Assembly: GCF_013327855.1 (NCBI RefSeq)
Contig: NZ_JABUMX010000003.1
Span: forward strand, 372,001-436,000
Direction: 5' to 3'
Source: Phyllobacterium pellucidum
GTDB taxonomy: Bacteria > Pseudomonadota > Alphaproteobacteria > Rhizobiales > Rhizobiaceae
Length of the DNA stretch: 64,000 bases
Below are positions 37,683-47,576 of the stretch, in pieces. A model generated the notes under the pieces. The model was not told where the DNA came from, did no database searches, and saw nothing but the letters and a program-made list of their open reading frames with translations. The position numbers and the translations under genes are program-made. Positions within the stretch are counted from its first letter, which is position 1, and the number at the start of each line of letters is the position of its first letter.

Positions 37683-38906
37683 ATGGCGCAACGAACCACC
37701 GATATTATCATAGCCGGTGCAGGCTATGTCGGCCTTGCAACTGCCGTCGCCCTCAAATCTTCTGCCGCTCATCTTGGCGTCACTGTCATTGACGCGGCGC
37801 CCAAGGGTGTCTGGCGCAATGATGCGCGTGCCTCGGCTATTGCAGCCGCGGCGAGTCGCATGCTCGACCGCCTTGGCTGCTGGGAAGAGATACTTCCAGA
37901 GGCACAGCCTATCACCGAGATGATCGTCACCGATTCGCGCACATCTGACCCCGTGCGCCCGGTGTTCCTCACATTCAATGGCGAGGTAGAGCCTGGCGAG
38001 CCTTTCGCTCATATGGTGGAAAATCGCATCCTTAATGCGTCATTGCGCAAGAAGGCCGAAGCGCTTGGCGTTACTTTTATCGAAGGAGCGCCAGTCGAAG
38101 GATTCGAACGAGGCGAGGCATATCTCACCGTCCGCCATTCCGGTGACAAAACCCTCGATTCGAGGCTGTTGATTGCCGCTGACGGGGTCAAGTCGCGGCT
38201 GCGCGACATGGCGGGCATCAAGACGGTCAATTGGGAATACGGCCAGTCCGGCATCGTCTGCACCGTTAGCCACGAACGGCCGCACCATGGCCGCGCTGAA
38301 GAACATTTCCTGCCCGCCGGTCCATTCGCAATCTTGCCGCTCAAGGGCAATCGTTCGTCTCTGGTCTGGACCGAACGGACCGCGGATGCCGAGCGCCTAA
38401 TACAGGAAGATGATTTTCTTTTCGAAGCAGAGCTTGAGCAGCGTTTCGGGCTCAAGCTTGGCGAACTCCATGTCGAAGGCGGGCGCAAGGCCTTCCCGCT
38501 CGGTCTGACCTTGGCGCGCGATTTCGTCAAGCCGCGTTTCGCCCTCGCCGGCGATGCGGCGCATGGCATCCACCCGATCGCCGGACAGGGGCTCAACCTC
38601 GGGTTTAAGGATGCGGCAGCGCTGGCCGAAACGATTGTCGATGCGGACCGGCTGGGGCTCGACATTGGCTCGGTGGCCGTACTCGAGCGCTACCAGACGT
38701 GGCGACGCTTCGACACGGTGCAGATGGGGGTCACGACCGACGTGCTAAACCGGCTGTTCTCGAATGACAATTTGCCGGTGCGCGCCTTGCGCGATTTTGG
38801 CCTCGGCCTTGTCGAACGCATGCCACGCCTCAAGGGATTCTTCATTCGGCAGGCTGCCGGCCTGTCCACCTCTGCGCCAAAGCTGTTGCAGGGTCAGGCA
38901 ATTTAA
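37683..38906 (+). CDS. UbiH/UbiF-family FAD monooxygenase (ubiquinone biosynthesis)
   Basis: A 407-residue flavoprotein hydroxylase with the FAD motif IIIAGAGYVGLATAVAL at the N-terminus, the NADPH/FAD motif LLIAADGVKSRLR, and the ribityl-binding ALAGDAAHGIHPIAGQGLNLGFKDAAAL. This is the UbiH/COQ6 family, which hydroxylates the aromatic ring of ubiquinone precursors. Which ring position it attacks cannot be told from sequence, since Rhizobiales use few, broad-specificity hydroxylases. The ATG at 37683 is taken because it directly precedes the FAD domain. Confidence 0.9.
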   Translation: MAQRTTDIIIAGAGYVGLATAVALKSSAAHLGVTVIDAAPKGVWRNDARASAIAAAASRMLDRLGCWEEILPEAQPITEMIVTDSRTSDPVRPVFLTFNGEVEPGEPFAHMVENRILNASLRKKAEALGVTFIEGAPVEGFERGEAYLTVRHSGDKTLDSRLLIAADGVKSRLRDMAGIKTVNWEYGQSGIVCTVSHERPHHGRAEEHFLPAGPFAILPLKGNRSSLVWTERTADAERLIQEDDFLFEAELEQRFGLKLGELHVEGGRKAFPLGLTLARDFVKPRFALAGDAAHGIHPIAGQGLNLGFKDAAALAETIVDADRLGLDIGSVAVLERYQTWRRFDTVQMGVTTDVLNRLFSNDNLPVRALRDFGLGLVERMPRLKGFFIRQAAGLSTSAPKLLQGQAI

Positions 38907-38908
38907 TG

Positions 38909-38936
38909 AATGTGCGCGGCATAGGCCGCGCACATT
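38909..38936. terminator. Convergent hairpin between ubiH-type gene and aldo/keto reductase
   Basis: AATGTGCGCGGC (38909-38920) and GCCGCGCACATT (38925-38936) form a perfect 12-bp stem with an ATAG loop. It fills the gap between two convergent stops. The U-tract is poor in both directions, so termination strength is uncertain. Confidence 0.55.
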
Positions 38937-38947
38937 CCGGGCAAAAA

Positions 38948-39988
38948 TCAGAGCGGCCGCGGAAAGCGGCGATGAATAGCTTCGATCTCCGTCAGGATCT
39001 CCGGCGAGAGCGTTAAGTCCGCCGCACCGATATCAACCTTCAACTGCTCCATCGTCGTCGCGCCAATTATGACCGCGGTCATGAATGGCCGTGTCAGAGC
39101 AAAGGCGATGCCGAGCTGCGCCACATCGACACCATGCTTGTGCGCGAGATCGATATAGGCCCGCACCGCCGGCGCCGAATGCTCATTGTTGCGCCACAGG
39201 CCGCCCGGCTGGATCGAGCCGCGGGTTCCGTCAGGAACCTTGCCGTCGAGATACTTGCCGGTGAGAACGCCGGACGCCAGCGAGGAATAGGCGAGCAGGC
39301 CAACGTCTTCATGATGGCTGAGTTCGGCAAGGTCGAGATCGAAGGCGCGCTGCAGCAAGCCATATTCGTTCTGCACCGAGGCGACGCGCGGCAGCTCCTT
39401 CCGTTCGGAAAGCTTGAGCCACTGGCCAATGCCCCAAGCGGTTTCGTTGGAAAGACCGATGTGCCGGATCTTGCCCTCCTTGACCATATCGTTGAGGCCC
39501 TGCAACGCATCCTCGATCTGGATGGGCACCTCGGCCTTGTTCTGGGTGTGCGGCGCATAGTGCCAGCCATTGCCGAAATGATAGTGGCCGCGGGCGGCGT
39601 AATGCACTTGATAGAGATCGATGTAATCGGTCTGCAGGCGCTGGAGGCTGCCCTCCACGGCTTCGCGGACCGAACGCCGGCTCGGCTTGGCACCATCTCG
39701 GATCCAGCCATTGCCGCCACCGGAGATCTTCGTGGCGAGGACAAACTTGTCGCGCTTGCCGGTCTTCTTGAACCACGTGCCGATATAGGTCTCGGTCTTG
39801 CCATAGGTCGCGGGACTCGCCGGTATGGCGTAGACCTCCGCCGTATCCATGAAATTGATCCCGTTATCGAGCGCATAGTCGATCTGTCGATGTGCGTCTT
39901 CTTCGGTGTTCTGCACGCCCCAGGTCATGGTGCCGAGGCAAATTTCCGTGACGTCTATATCCGTCCGGCCAAGCTTTTTCAGTTTCAC
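38948..39988 (-). CDS. Aldo/keto reductase (Tas-like)
   Basis: A 346-residue NADP(H) aldo/keto reductase. The barrel begins with LGRTDIDVTEICLGTMTWG; the catalytic tetrad includes Asp and Tyr in NFMDTAEVYAIP, Lys in FVLATKISG, and His in DLYQVHYAA. It is closest in pattern to Tas and related AKRs of the KCAB-like group. The physiological substrate is not known. It follows a conserved membrane protein by 26 bases on the same strand. Confidence 0.9.
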   Translation of the reverse strand: MKLKKLGRTDIDVTEICLGTMTWGVQNTEEDAHRQIDYALDNGINFMDTAEVYAIPASPATYGKTETYIGTWFKKTGKRDKFVLATKISGGGNGWIRDGAKPSRRSVREAVEGSLQRLQTDYIDLYQVHYAARGHYHFGNGWHYAPHTQNKAEVPIQIEDALQGLNDMVKEGKIRHIGLSNETAWGIGQWLKLSERKELPRVASVQNEYGLLQRAFDLDLAELSHHEDVGLLAYSSLASGVLTGKYLDGKVPDGTRGSIQPGGLWRNNEHSAPAVRAYIDLAHKHGVDVAQLGIAFALTRPFMTAVIIGATTMEQLKVDIGAADLTLSPEILTEIEAIHRRFPRPL

Positions 39989-40014
39989 GGGGTTTTCCTG
40001 TTCGGTGTCGTTGA

Positions 40015-40539
40015 TCAGTTGACTTGAAAGCCAAGCCTTTGCCTGAGCTTTCTGACCCGCTGCTTGTAGTGCTGTGTGGGAGGCACGGCCGCAGCGGTCT
40101 CTTCCAGCATATCAAGCAATTCGCACTTTTCCACTTCGCTCAATCTTTGATTGATGAAAGGCGTGGTTTTTTCAATCACCCTGACTGTATCGCCGATCTG
40201 GTCGCATGCCCATCGTGCATAGATGACCGCTTCGTCAACCTGCAGGGAATTTGTGACCTTGAGCAGGACTTTTCTGACCGCTCCGGTATGCCGATCGTCG
40301 ATCATCTCGTCTTCCGAGACAATAGCTAGAATTATGGTAGCGGCAGCATGCACCGGATCGTTGATTGCAGTGAGCGGCGAATTCTCCGCCTGCATCCTGA
40401 TTTTTCGGCGCCGGAAATGGCCCCTTATCCGCCCGGCCTCATCGGCGATGTCGCTCGCCGCCCTGCCCAGGAACATGAGCCTGTACCACCAGAAAACCCC
40501 GCCGCCCAGCAACCCGAGCACAAGCAGAACAATATGCAT
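40015..40539 (-). CDS. Conserved membrane-anchored protein of unknown function
   Basis: A 174-residue protein with one N-terminal hydrophobic segment (IVLLVLGLLGGGVFWWYRL) and a basic stretch (FRRRKIRMQ). A cytoplasmic helical region follows, with an acidic pattern (ILAIVSEDEMIDDRHTGAVRKVLL) distantly reminiscent of TerB-like domains. I cannot name its function. It precedes the aldo/keto reductase on the same strand and is divergent from osmC. Confidence 0.75.
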   Translation of the reverse strand: MHIVLLVLGLLGGGVFWWYRLMFLGRAASDIADEAGRIRGHFRRRKIRMQAENSPLTAINDPVHAAATIILAIVSEDEMIDDRHTGAVRKVLLKVTNSLQVDEAVIYARWACDQIGDTVRVIEKTTPFINQRLSEVEKCELLDMLEETAAAVPPTQHYKQRVRKLRQRLGFQVN

Positions 40540-40699
40540 GATCCAAAAATCCCGCCTAAATTGGCAATCTCTACGTCAAGGCAGGCGCTGGGTAAATTAG
40601 TCGATGGAATAATGCCGGGCGGTGGTTATGATGGAAACACCGTGCCGTTTGCGCGGAGCGCTTTTCGATATCACTCCAGATCAAATCAGGGAGATACCA

Positions 40700-41137
40700 A
40701 TGGACAGACAGGCAACCGCAATCTGGAAGGGAACTCTCACGGAAGGTTCGGGCACACTCGACACACAAAGCGGTGCGCTCAAGAGCCTGCCCTATAATTT
40801 CAAGGCGCGTTTTCAGGACGAAAGCGGCACGTCCGGCACCAACCCGGAGGAATTGCTGGCAGCGGCGCATGCCGGGTGCTTTGCAATGCAATTGTCCCAT
40901 TTCCTCGCCGAGAACGGCACGCCCGCCGAGAACCTCGACGCCAAGGCCAAGGTGACAATCAGCCCTGCGGCCGGCGGCGGCTTCGAGATCACCAAGAGCG
41001 CTCTTACCCTCGTCGGAACAGTTCCGGGTATTGATGACGCGACGTTCGCCAAGCTCGCCGCACAGGCCAAGGCGACCTGCCCGCTTTCGAAGGCGCTCGG
41101 TGCCATCGAAGTAACGCTGGACGCCAAGCTGGGATAA
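40700..41137 (+). CDS. osmC: OsmC/Ohr family peroxidase (OsmC type)
   Basis: A 145-residue thiol peroxidase of the OsmC subgroup. The first redox Cys is in EELLAAAHAGCFAMQLS and the second in KATCPLSKAL. A catalytic Glu and Arg (YNFKARFQDE) support hydroperoxide binding. It detoxifies organic hydroperoxides with lipoylated or thiol reductants. GGGAG lies seven bases before the ATG at 40700, which sets the start; the upstream ATG at 40622 lacks such a site. Confidence 0.93.
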   Translation: MDRQATAIWKGTLTEGSGTLDTQSGALKSLPYNFKARFQDESGTSGTNPEELLAAAHAGCFAMQLSHFLAENGTPAENLDAKAKVTISPAAGGGFEITKSALTLVGTVPGIDDATFAKLAAQAKATCPLSKALGAIEVTLDAKLG

Positions 41138-41160
41138 ATCTGAAACCCAAGCAATAAATG

Positions 41161-41185
41161 AAACGGGCGCTCAAGGCGCCCGTTT
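41161..41185. terminator. Bidirectional terminator between osmC and sdhB
   Basis: AAACGGGCGC (41161-41170) and GCGCCCGTTT (41176-41185) form a perfect 10-bp stem with a TCAAG loop between convergent genes. A and T at the outer ends give short U-tracts in both directions. Confidence 0.75.
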
Positions 41186-41208
41186 CTCTAGGTTCAACGG
41201 CAGTAGCC

Positions 41209-41988
41209 TCAGATCCGGCGTTCCACCATCATCTTCTTGATTTCGGCGATGGCCTTTGCGGGGTTTAGCCCCTTCGGACAAGTCTGCGCGCAATTCATGA
41301 TCGTGTGGCAGCGATAGAGCCGGAACGGGTCCTCGAGGTTGTCGAGGCGCTCGCCCGTCGCCTCATCGCGGCTGTCGATGAGCCAGCGATAGGCCTGCAG
41401 CAGCACGGCCGGTCCAAGATAACGGTCGCCGTTCCACCAATAGCTGGGGCACGATGTCGAGCAGCAGGCACACAAGATGCACTCATAGAGGCCGTCCAGC
41501 TTGGCACGGTCCTCGTGGCTCTGCAGCCATTCCTTGGCGGGTTCCGGCGAGACCGTCTTGAGCCAGGGTTCTATCGAACGATGCTGTGCATAGAAGTTGG
41601 AAAGATCCGGCACCAGATCCTTCACCACCGGCAGATGCGGCAGCGGATAGATTTTTACCGGTCCCTTGATCTCGTCCATGCCCTTGGTGCAGGCGAGCGT
41701 ATTGGTGCCATCGATATTCATCGCGCAGGAGCCGCAAATGCCTTCGCGGCAGGAGCGGCGGAGTGTCAGCGTCGGATCGATCTTATTCTTGATCCACAGC
41801 AGTCCGTCGAGGACCATAGGCCCGCAATCGTCGAGATCGACATAATACGTATCGATACGCGGGTTTTCGCCATCATCCGGCGACCAGCGATAGATACGAT
41901 ACTCACGCAGATTGTTGGCGCCCTGCGGCCTGTCCCAGGTCTTGCCCGGACGCATCTGCGAGTTCTTGGGAAGTGCAAGTTCAACCAT
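41209..41988 (-). CDS. sdhB: Succinate dehydrogenase iron-sulfur subunit
   Basis: SdhB (259 residues) carries electrons from the flavoprotein to ubiquinone through three Fe-S clusters. The 2Fe-2S ligands are in [13 protein letters not shown]; the 4Fe-4S and 3Fe-4S ligands are in [16 protein letters not shown] and [17 protein letters not shown]. It is the last gene of sdhC-sdhD-sdhA-sdhB, 24 bases after sdhA, and ends at a bidirectional terminator. Confidence 0.97.
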   Translation of the reverse strand: MVELALPKNSQMRPGKTWDRPQGANNLREYRIYRWSPDDGENPRIDTYYVDLDDCGPMVLDGLLWIKNKIDPTLTLRRSCREGICGSCAMNIDGTNTLACTKGMDEIKGPVKIYPLPHLPVVKDLVPDLSNFYAQHRSIEPWLKTVSPEPAKEWLQSHEDRAKLDGLYECILCACCSTSCPSYWWNGDRYLGPAVLLQAYRWLIDSRDEATGERLDNLEDPFRLYRCHTIMNCAQTCPKGLNPAKAIAEIKKMMVERRI

Positions 41989-42012
41989 GATGCCCTAAAG
42001 CCTTTCCCTTGC

Positions 42013-43845
42013 TCAGTAAACGCGCGCCTTAGGCGCGATCTTGGCGAGGCTGATGCCCCCATCCTCTTCCCGGACCAGCGGGTCGAGATGGACCGGGCGG
42101 TAGCCGAGCGTGACCTTGCCATCCGGAGCCAGCCAGGCAAGGCTGTGCTTGCGCCAGTTGACGTCATCGCGACTGGGGAAATCCTCGTGCGCGTGGGCAC
42201 CCCGGCTTTCCTTGCGCGCCTCGGCGGCAACGACGGTCGTCAGGGCATTCGCCATCAGGTTTTCGAGTTCGAGCGTTTCGACGAGATCCGAGTTCCAGAT
42301 CATCGAACGGTCGGTTACCTTGATATCCGGCAGCTCGCTCCAAATCTTTTCCATGCGTTCCACACCGGACTTCAGCGATTCGGACGTCCGGAAAACGGCA
42401 GCGTCCTCCTGCATGGTGCGCTGCATCTTCTCGCGCAGTACCGCTGTCGGCGCTCCGCCGCTGGCGTGGCGCAGGCGATCGAACCGATCCATGATCCTGT
42501 CGACGGAGGCGCCGTTGATGTCGGGCACCTTGGCATTGCGGTCGATCACCTCGCCGGCGCGGATCGCCGCAGCGCGACCGAAGACGACAAGGTCGATCAG
42601 CGAGTTGGAGCCAAGGCGATTGGCTCCGTGGACCGAAGCGCAACCCGCCTCGCCGACCGCCATCAGACCAGGCTGGATACGGTCGGGATCTGCTGCGGTC
42701 GGGTTCAGTGCTTCACCCCAATAATTGGTCGGAATGCCGCCCATATTGTAGTGGACCGTCGGCAAGACCGGGATCGGCTCGCGTGTCAGATCAACGCCAG
42801 CAAAAATCTTGGCCGATTCCGAAATGCCGGGCAGCCGCTCATGCAGGACGGCCGGATCGAGATGGTCGAGATGCAGGAAGATATGATCCTTGTTCTTGCC
42901 GACACCGCGACCCTCGCGGATTTCAAGCGTCATGCAACGCGAAACCACATCGCGTGACGCCAGATCCTTGGCGGATGGGGCATAGCGCTCCATGAATCGC
43001 TCGCCTTCGGAATTGACGAGATAGCCGCCCTCACCGCGCGCACCCTCGGTGATCAGGCAGCCGGCGCCATAAATGCCGGTCGGATGGAACTGAACGAACT
43101 CCATGTCCTGCAAGGGCAGGCCGGCACGTGCCACCATGCCGCCGCCATCGCCGGTGCAGGTGTGAGCGGAGGTTGCGGAGAAATAGGACCGGCCATAGCC
43201 GCCCGTCGCCATCACCACCATCTTCGCCGCGAAGCGATGGATCGTGCCGTCATCGAGATTCCAGGCGACGACGCCGGTAATGGTGCCTTCTTCATCCTGA
43301 ATGAGATCGAGTGCGAAATATTCGATGAAGAACTGCGCATTGTTGCGCAGGGACTGGCCGTAGAGCGTGTGCAGGATGGCGTGGCCCGTACGGTCAGCTG
43401 CGGCGCAGGTGCGCTGCACCGGAGGTCCGTCGCCATAGTTCATCATGTGGCCGCCAAACGGTCGCTGATAGATCTTGCCTTCCTCGGTTCGCGAGAACGG
43501 CACGCCGTAGTGCTCGAGTTCATAGACCGCCGCCGGCGCTTCCCGCGCCAGATATTCCATGGCATCGGTGTCGCCGAGCCAGTCGGAGCCCTTGACCGTG
43601 TCATACATATGCCACTGCCAGGAATCCGGGCCCATATTGCTGAGCGAGGCGGCGATGCCGCCTTGCGCCGCGACCGTATGCGAGCGGGTGGGGAAGACTT
43701 TGGTGATGCATGCCGTCTTGAGGCCCTGCTCGGCCATGCCAAGCGTTGCGCGCAAGCCGGCGCCGCCTGCTCCGACCACGACCACGTCGAACTTGTGGTC
43801 AACGAATGTGTAGGCCTTGCCGGCCGTATTTTCTGTAGCTGCCAT
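42013..43845 (-). CDS. sdhA: Succinate dehydrogenase flavoprotein subunit
   Basis: SdhA (610 residues) oxidises succinate to fumarate with covalently bound FAD. Signatures are the dinucleotide fold [15 protein letters not shown], the FAD-linked His56 in [12 protein letters not shown], the active-site [23 protein letters not shown], and the C-terminal [11 protein letters not shown]. The start and length are usual. It lies eight bases after sdhD. Confidence 0.98.
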   Translation of the reverse strand: MAATENTAGKAYTFVDHKFDVVVVGAGGAGLRATLGMAEQGLKTACITKVFPTRSHTVAAQGGIAASLSNMGPDSWQWHMYDTVKGSDWLGDTDAMEYLAREAPAAVYELEHYGVPFSRTEEGKIYQRPFGGHMMNYGDGPPVQRTCAAADRTGHAILHTLYGQSLRNNAQFFIEYFALDLIQDEEGTITGVVAWNLDDGTIHRFAAKMVVMATGGYGRSYFSATSAHTCTGDGGGMVARAGLPLQDMEFVQFHPTGIYGAGCLITEGARGEGGYLVNSEGERFMERYAPSAKDLASRDVVSRCMTLEIREGRGVGKNKDHIFLHLDHLDPAVLHERLPGISESAKIFAGVDLTREPIPVLPTVHYNMGGIPTNYWGEALNPTAADPDRIQPGLMAVGEAGCASVHGANRLGSNSLIDLVVFGRAAAIRAGEVIDRNAKVPDINGASVDRIMDRFDRLRHASGGAPTAVLREKMQRTMQEDAAVFRTSESLKSGVERMEKIWSELPDIKVTDRSMIWNSDLVETLELENLMANALTTVVAAEARKESRGAHAHEDFPSRDDVNWRKHSLAWLAPDGKVTLGYRPVHLDPLVREEDGGISLAKIAPKARVY

Positions 43846-43853
43846 AATGTGGC

Positions 43854-44237
43854 TCAGCCTCCAAAGCTCAGCTTGAGGATGGCAAAGATGCTGACGACGC
43901 CAACCGCCAGCGTGAAGAAGGTGTTGAGCATCAAAAGGACGATCTTCGACCCTTCGCCATGGACGTAATCTTCAATGATCACCTGCATGCCGAGTCGCAT
44001 GTGATATAGGGCGGAAATGATCACCATCAACAGGACCAATGCCGTCAGCGGATGGGAAAGCGCGGCTTTGGTCTCAGCATAGCTTGCTCCGTGCAGGGAG
44101 AGGATCAGTCCGATAAAAAACAGAAGCAGGGGCACGTTGGCAACGGCCGTCAGCCGTTGGCGCCAGAAGTGCTCGGTGCCTTCCCTGGCGGAACCCAATC
44201 CGCGAACCTTGCCGAGCGGCGTGCGCATGTCGCCCAT
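43854..44237 (-). CDS. sdhD: Succinate dehydrogenase membrane anchor subunit
   Basis: SdhD (127 residues) has three membrane helices and, with SdhC, anchors the complex and binds heme b and quinone. The heme-ligand region is [16 protein letters not shown] near residue 79. The start at 44237 is supported by AGGAGG eight bases upstream; longer open frames on this strand run through sdhC. Confidence 0.93.
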   Translation of the reverse strand: MGDMRTPLGKVRGLGSAREGTEHFWRQRLTAVANVPLLLFFIGLILSLHGASYAETKAALSHPLTALVLLMVIISALYHMRLGMQVIIEDYVHGEGSKIVLLMLNTFFTLAVGVVSIFAILKLSFGG

Positions 44238-44254
44238 CGTTCCGCCTCCTTGTT

Positions 44255-44653
44255 CTAGGCTATTGTGAATGCGGCGATCCAGACGAGGACCGTCAGCGTG
44301 ACCGAAAGAATGAGCGAAGCCCAGGCCATCTTGGTGGTGGTTTCTTTTTCGAGGCCGCGTCCCGTATCCCAAATCAGGTGGCGGATGCCGCCGATCATGT
44401 GATGAAGGAGCGCCCAGGTGTAGCCGAGCAGAACCAGAAGACCGAGCCACGAGCCGTAAATCGCATTGACGAAGTTGAAGTAGTCTTCGCCGATCGCAGC
44501 CGCGATCAACCACCAGGCAACCAGCAGCGTGCCGACATAAAGCGCCGCACCGGTAACGCGGTGGACGATCGACATGACCATGGTTGGGATTGGCTTGTAG
44601 ATTTGCAAATGCGGCGACAGGGGCCGGTTTGCATGTATTGATGACTTGCTCAT
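44255..44653 (-). CDS. sdhC: Succinate dehydrogenase cytochrome b556 subunit
   Basis: SdhC (132 residues) opens the operon. [29 protein letters not shown] is the family's quinone/heme-side start, and [16 protein letters not shown] holds the heme histidine. There are three membrane helices. A promoter-like pair lies about 75-100 bases upstream. Confidence 0.95.
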   Translation of the reverse strand: MSKSSIHANRPLSPHLQIYKPIPTMVMSIVHRVTGAALYVGTLLVAWWLIAAAIGEDYFNFVNAIYGSWLGLLVLLGYTWALLHHMIGGIRHLIWDTGRGLEKETTTKMAWASLILSVTLTVLVWIAAFTIA

Positions 44654-44726
44654 GGCGTTTCCAAATTGAGCGCCTCACCTCGAATGGCGGGCAGGGCCGA
44701 AAGGCTGCGAGAGGCAATTTAGAAGG

Positions 44727-44755
44727 GTTTTAATCCGGTTTTTGCACTGCGTCAA
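44727..44755 (-). promoter_or_regulatory. Candidate promoter of sdhCDAB
   Basis: On the minus strand TTGACG (44755-44750), 17 bases, then TAAAAC (44732-44727) fit a sigma-70 type promoter. A start near 44720 gives a leader of about 66 bases before sdhC. Confidence 0.5.
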
Positions 44756-45023
44756 AGCCCTTTCCGCACCCTCATGCTGCGAAATGGCGCCAATAGCAAG
44801 CACTTATGGTTTATTCATAAAATTCAATCGTTTAAACCGGCAAAATGGCTCCGTCAATGATAGGAACGCCATTATTGTTCACTGCAAAAAATACTTGAAT
44901 GAGTCTCTCCAGTTCATATCCCTGACGCCGCCCCGAAGGCACTGCGCAGCTATTTTGGTGGCGACGCAGCCTGTCTCGCGCGCGACGTGTTACACCGCAA
45001 AACAACCGTGCGTTGCGGACAAT
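44756..45023. other. Noncoding stretch upstream of the sdh promoter
   Basis: Together with 44654-44755 this makes a 370-base gap between sdhC and the next gene on the same strand. Its left part is AT-rich around 44810-44900 and could bind regulators of sdh. I find no gene, RNA or strong inverted repeat in it. A plus-strand open frame crossing it lacks family resemblance and runs into the GNAT gene. Confidence 0.5.
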
Positions 45024-45509
45024 CTATTGATTGCCAAAGCGTATGATGAAGCTTGTCCAGTCGGCCGGCGCCGCGACCTGCTCGTAGAGCTTGCGACCGT
45101 CCTCTGGAATGCGCGGCGCATTGAGCGATAGCTTGGTCCAGCCCCGCTCCTCGGCCTTGTCGGCGAGGACATCGATCAATGCCTTGGCGATGCCTTTGCC
45201 GCGGTGATCGTGGTGCACGTAGATATGATCGACCTGGCCGGCGCGCATGCCGGAAACCGGCTCCGGCAGATCGTAGAAGATGACAAAGCCCACGAGTTGA
45301 CCATCGAGGCGCGCACCCGCGATCTCGGCGGCGCGGTCGCGCAACAGGTTTTCGGCGTAATAATCGTCGGGGCGGCGCGGTGCGCCGCGCTTCAATGCTT
45401 GAGCGTAGCTGGCGAGCAGGGGCGCGAACTCATGGGCATGGCTAAGATGGAGTTGCGAAATGTCGATTGCGTGTTCGTCGGTGGTCTTCTTGGTCATGTC
45501 GGCTTCCAT
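45024..45509 (-). CDS. GNAT family N-acetyltransferase
   Basis: A 161-residue GNAT. The acetyl-CoA loop is in VHHDHRGKGIAKALIDVL, after the VDHIYV strand, and the late motif is LSLNAPRIPEDGRKLYEQVA. The substrate is not evident. An alternative start at residue 5 (MTKKTTDE) is equally likely. It lies upstream of sdhC in the same direction but 370 bases away, so a separate unit. Confidence 0.83.
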   Translation of the reverse strand: MEADMTKKTTDEHAIDISQLHLSHAHEFAPLLASYAQALKRGAPRRPDDYYAENLLRDRAAEIAGARLDGQLVGFVIFYDLPEPVSGMRAGQVDHIYVHHDHRGKGIAKALIDVLADKAEERGWTKLSLNAPRIPEDGRKLYEQVAAPADWTSFIIRFGNQ

Positions 45510-45682
45510 CCCTTGGATCGCACCGGTCGAGCCGGTTTGTTGGCGCCAAGGATTGGTTGATTTGCCGGGCCCGTCAACCAGCAGCGCGGATGAAAATCGA
45601 TTTGATTAGCGATGGGCAGATGACAATTGTTAATAAAAGATTAATGCTGCGATCAAGGAAGCTAGCCGATGAGGGATGACAA

Positions 45683-46093
45683 ATGTCCTTGATGCAAAGT
45701 GTGTTGTTGAAATCGTCAGTTGCATCCGTTGCGCTCGCGCTGTTGCTGGTTCCGCAACTTGCGGCCGCGAACGGCAACACTGCCAGCAACGCCTATGGCG
45801 ACGAGTACGGCAACGTCGTCCTGCACGAAGAGGGCGGACCAAAGATCATCTTTGTCGGCGCTTCTGCGGCAAAGTCCGATACGCTTGGCCGGGACATCCG
45901 TCGACAGGTTCCGGTCTATAAGCGTGGCAAGGGTCCGGCGGTGATCTCGCCTGTCAGCGATCCACGTGTGGTTGGAACTGTTCCACCTCCCAATACGGGC
46001 TGTGACAGTCCGCTCGTCATCCAGGGACGCGGCTATATGTATGGCCTCGATTGGGACGAAACGCCCGTTATTGCGCACCCCGGCTGCGAGTAG
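45683..46093 (+). CDS. Small exported protein of unknown function
   Basis: A 136-residue protein with a clear signal peptide (SVASVALALLLVPQLAAA, cleavage near residue 28) and no further membrane segment. The mature part is short, Gly/Pro-rich (VVGTVPPPNTGCDSPLV) and holds two cysteines that could form one disulfide. I recognise no family. It stands alone, 77 bases before queC on the same strand. Confidence 0.72.
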   Translation: MSLMQSVLLKSSVASVALALLLVPQLAAANGNTASNAYGDEYGNVVLHEEGGPKIIFVGASAAKSDTLGRDIRRQVPVYKRGKGPAVISPVSDPRVVGTVPPPNTGCDSPLVIQGRGYMYGLDWDETPVIAHPGCE

Positions 46094-46170
46094 ACCTTTC
46101 TGCCAAGAATTGATTTGCCTTGACGAAGCGTGGCCTGTAATGGGGCCGCTTCATTGTAGGATCGTTTCCA

Positions 46171-46881
46171 ATGGCTCGCAGTTCCGATGGCGCACTCGTT
46201 CTGTTCTCGGGCGGACAGGATTCCGCCACTTGTCTGGCCTGGGCGCTCTCACGCTTCGAGAGGGTTGAGACGGTGGGCTTCGATTACGGCCAGCGCCACC
46301 GCGTCGAGCTCGAGGTACGCGGTGCATTCCGCGAAGCGCTGACAACCGCGTTTCCCGCATGGGGCAAACGTTTGGGTGACGACCATCTGCTGAACGCGTC
46401 GATGGTCAACGCGCTTGGCGCTACTGCGATGACGGCTGACATTGCCATTGCCATGGCGGAAAACGGCCTTCCCAACACATTCGTGCCGGGCCGCAACCTC
46501 CTTTTCTTCACGCTTGCAGGTGCCCTCGCCTATCGCCGCGGCCTGCGCGTCATCATAGGCGGCATGTGCGAGACGGATTATTCCGGCTATCCGGATTGCC
46601 GCGATGATACGCTGAAGGCGCTGCAAGTCGCCCTTTCCCTCGGCCTCGATCGTCGTATCACCATCGAGGCGCCGCTGATGTGGCTCGACAAGGCAGAGAC
46701 CTTTGCCCTTGCGCAGGAACTTGGCGGCAACCCGCTGCTTGATCTGGTGATCGAGTCCACCCACACCTGTTATCTTGGCGATCGCACGAACCGCTACGCC
46801 TGGGGCTACGGGTGCGGAACCTGTCCCGCCTGCGCTCTGCGCGCCGGTGGCTGGAAGAAATTCAAGGCGGAAGCGGCGTGA
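46171..46881 (+). CDS. queC: 7-cyano-7-deazaguanine synthase
   Basis: QueC (236 residues) makes preQ0 from 7-carboxy-7-deazaguanine with ATP and ammonia. The ATP loop is [18 protein letters not shown], and the zinc-binding cysteines are in [28 protein letters not shown] at the C-terminus. It starts the queC-queE-queD-queF operon. I looked for a preQ1 riboswitch in the 77-base leader and saw none. Confidence 0.96.
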   Translation: MARSSDGALVLFSGGQDSATCLAWALSRFERVETVGFDYGQRHRVELEVRGAFREALTTAFPAWGKRLGDDHLLNASMVNALGATAMTADIAIAMAENGLPNTFVPGRNLLFFTLAGALAYRRGLRVIIGGMCETDYSGYPDCRDDTLKALQVALSLGLDRRITIEAPLMWLDKAETFALAQELGGNPLLDLVIESTHTCYLGDRTNRYAWGYGCGTCPACALRAGGWKKFKAEAA

Positions 46882-47525
46882 CATACGCGGTCAAGGAAAT
46901 CTACCTGACGCTCCAAGGCGAGGGCAATCACACCGGCCGCGCCGCCGTGTTCATGCGATTTGCCGGTTGCAACTTGTGGTCCGGTCTTGAGCGGGACCGC
47001 GATGAAGCTGTCTGCCAGTTCTGCGATACGGACTTCATCGGCGTCGATGGCCCCGGCGGTGGCAAGTTCAAGACCGCGGATGCCTTGGCGGAGGCGGTGG
47101 CGGCGAAGTGGCCCGGTGGCGGCAAGCCTTACGTCATCTGCACGGGGGGCGAGCCACTCCTTCAACTCGACGCGACGCTGATCGATGCGTTTCATGCAAG
47201 AGGCTTCGAAGTCGGCATCGAGACCAACGGAACGATCGCCGCGCCTGCAGGGCTCGACTGGATATGCGTTTCACCGAAAGGAACCGCCTCGCTGGTCCAG
47301 ACTCGCGGCAACGAGCTCAAACTTGTCTATCCGCAGAAGGAGAGCGAAGTTCACCCCTCGCGCTTTACGACGCTTGCCTTCAACCATTTCTATCTGCAAC
47401 CTCTTGACGTTATCGGTGATCCGGCGCAAACCGCCGCGCATGTGCCATCTGCAGCGGCCTATTGCCTCGCCCATCCGCTTTGGCGGCTGAGCACGCAGAC
47501 ACATAAATTGATCGGCTTGCCTTAG
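46878..47525 (+). CDS. queE: 7-carboxy-7-deazaguanine synthase
   Basis: QueE (215 residues) is a radical-SAM enzyme that contracts carboxytetrahydropterin to carboxydeazaguanine. The cluster motif is the variant C-x14-C-x2-C in [27 protein letters not shown], known for the short QueE class, followed by [12 protein letters not shown]. The GTG at 46878 overlaps the queC stop, gives the standard [14 protein letters not shown] opening, and is preferred to longer frames. Confidence 0.94.
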   Translation: MTYAVKEIYLTLQGEGNHTGRAAVFMRFAGCNLWSGLERDRDEAVCQFCDTDFIGVDGPGGGKFKTADALAEAVAAKWPGGGKPYVICTGGEPLLQLDATLIDAFHARGFEVGIETNGTIAAPAGLDWICVSPKGTASLVQTRGNELKLVYPQKESEVHPSRFTTLAFNHFYLQPLDVIGDPAQTAAHVPSAAAYCLAHPLWRLSTQTHKLIGLP

Positions 47526-47576
47526 AGACAAGCCTTGGCGGGCGCCTGTATTGCGCCAGAGCTGACCGAGGACAAA

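Noticed and set aside
44742..45131. 129-codon plus-strand open frame in the sdhC upstream region
   Set aside because: It overlaps the GNAT gene, has no ribosome-binding site or family similarity, and its composition is that of noncoding DNA.
46094..46170. preQ1 riboswitch before queC
   Set aside because: The 77-base leader has no pyrimidine-rich hairpin with the A-rich tail typical of preQ1 aptamers.
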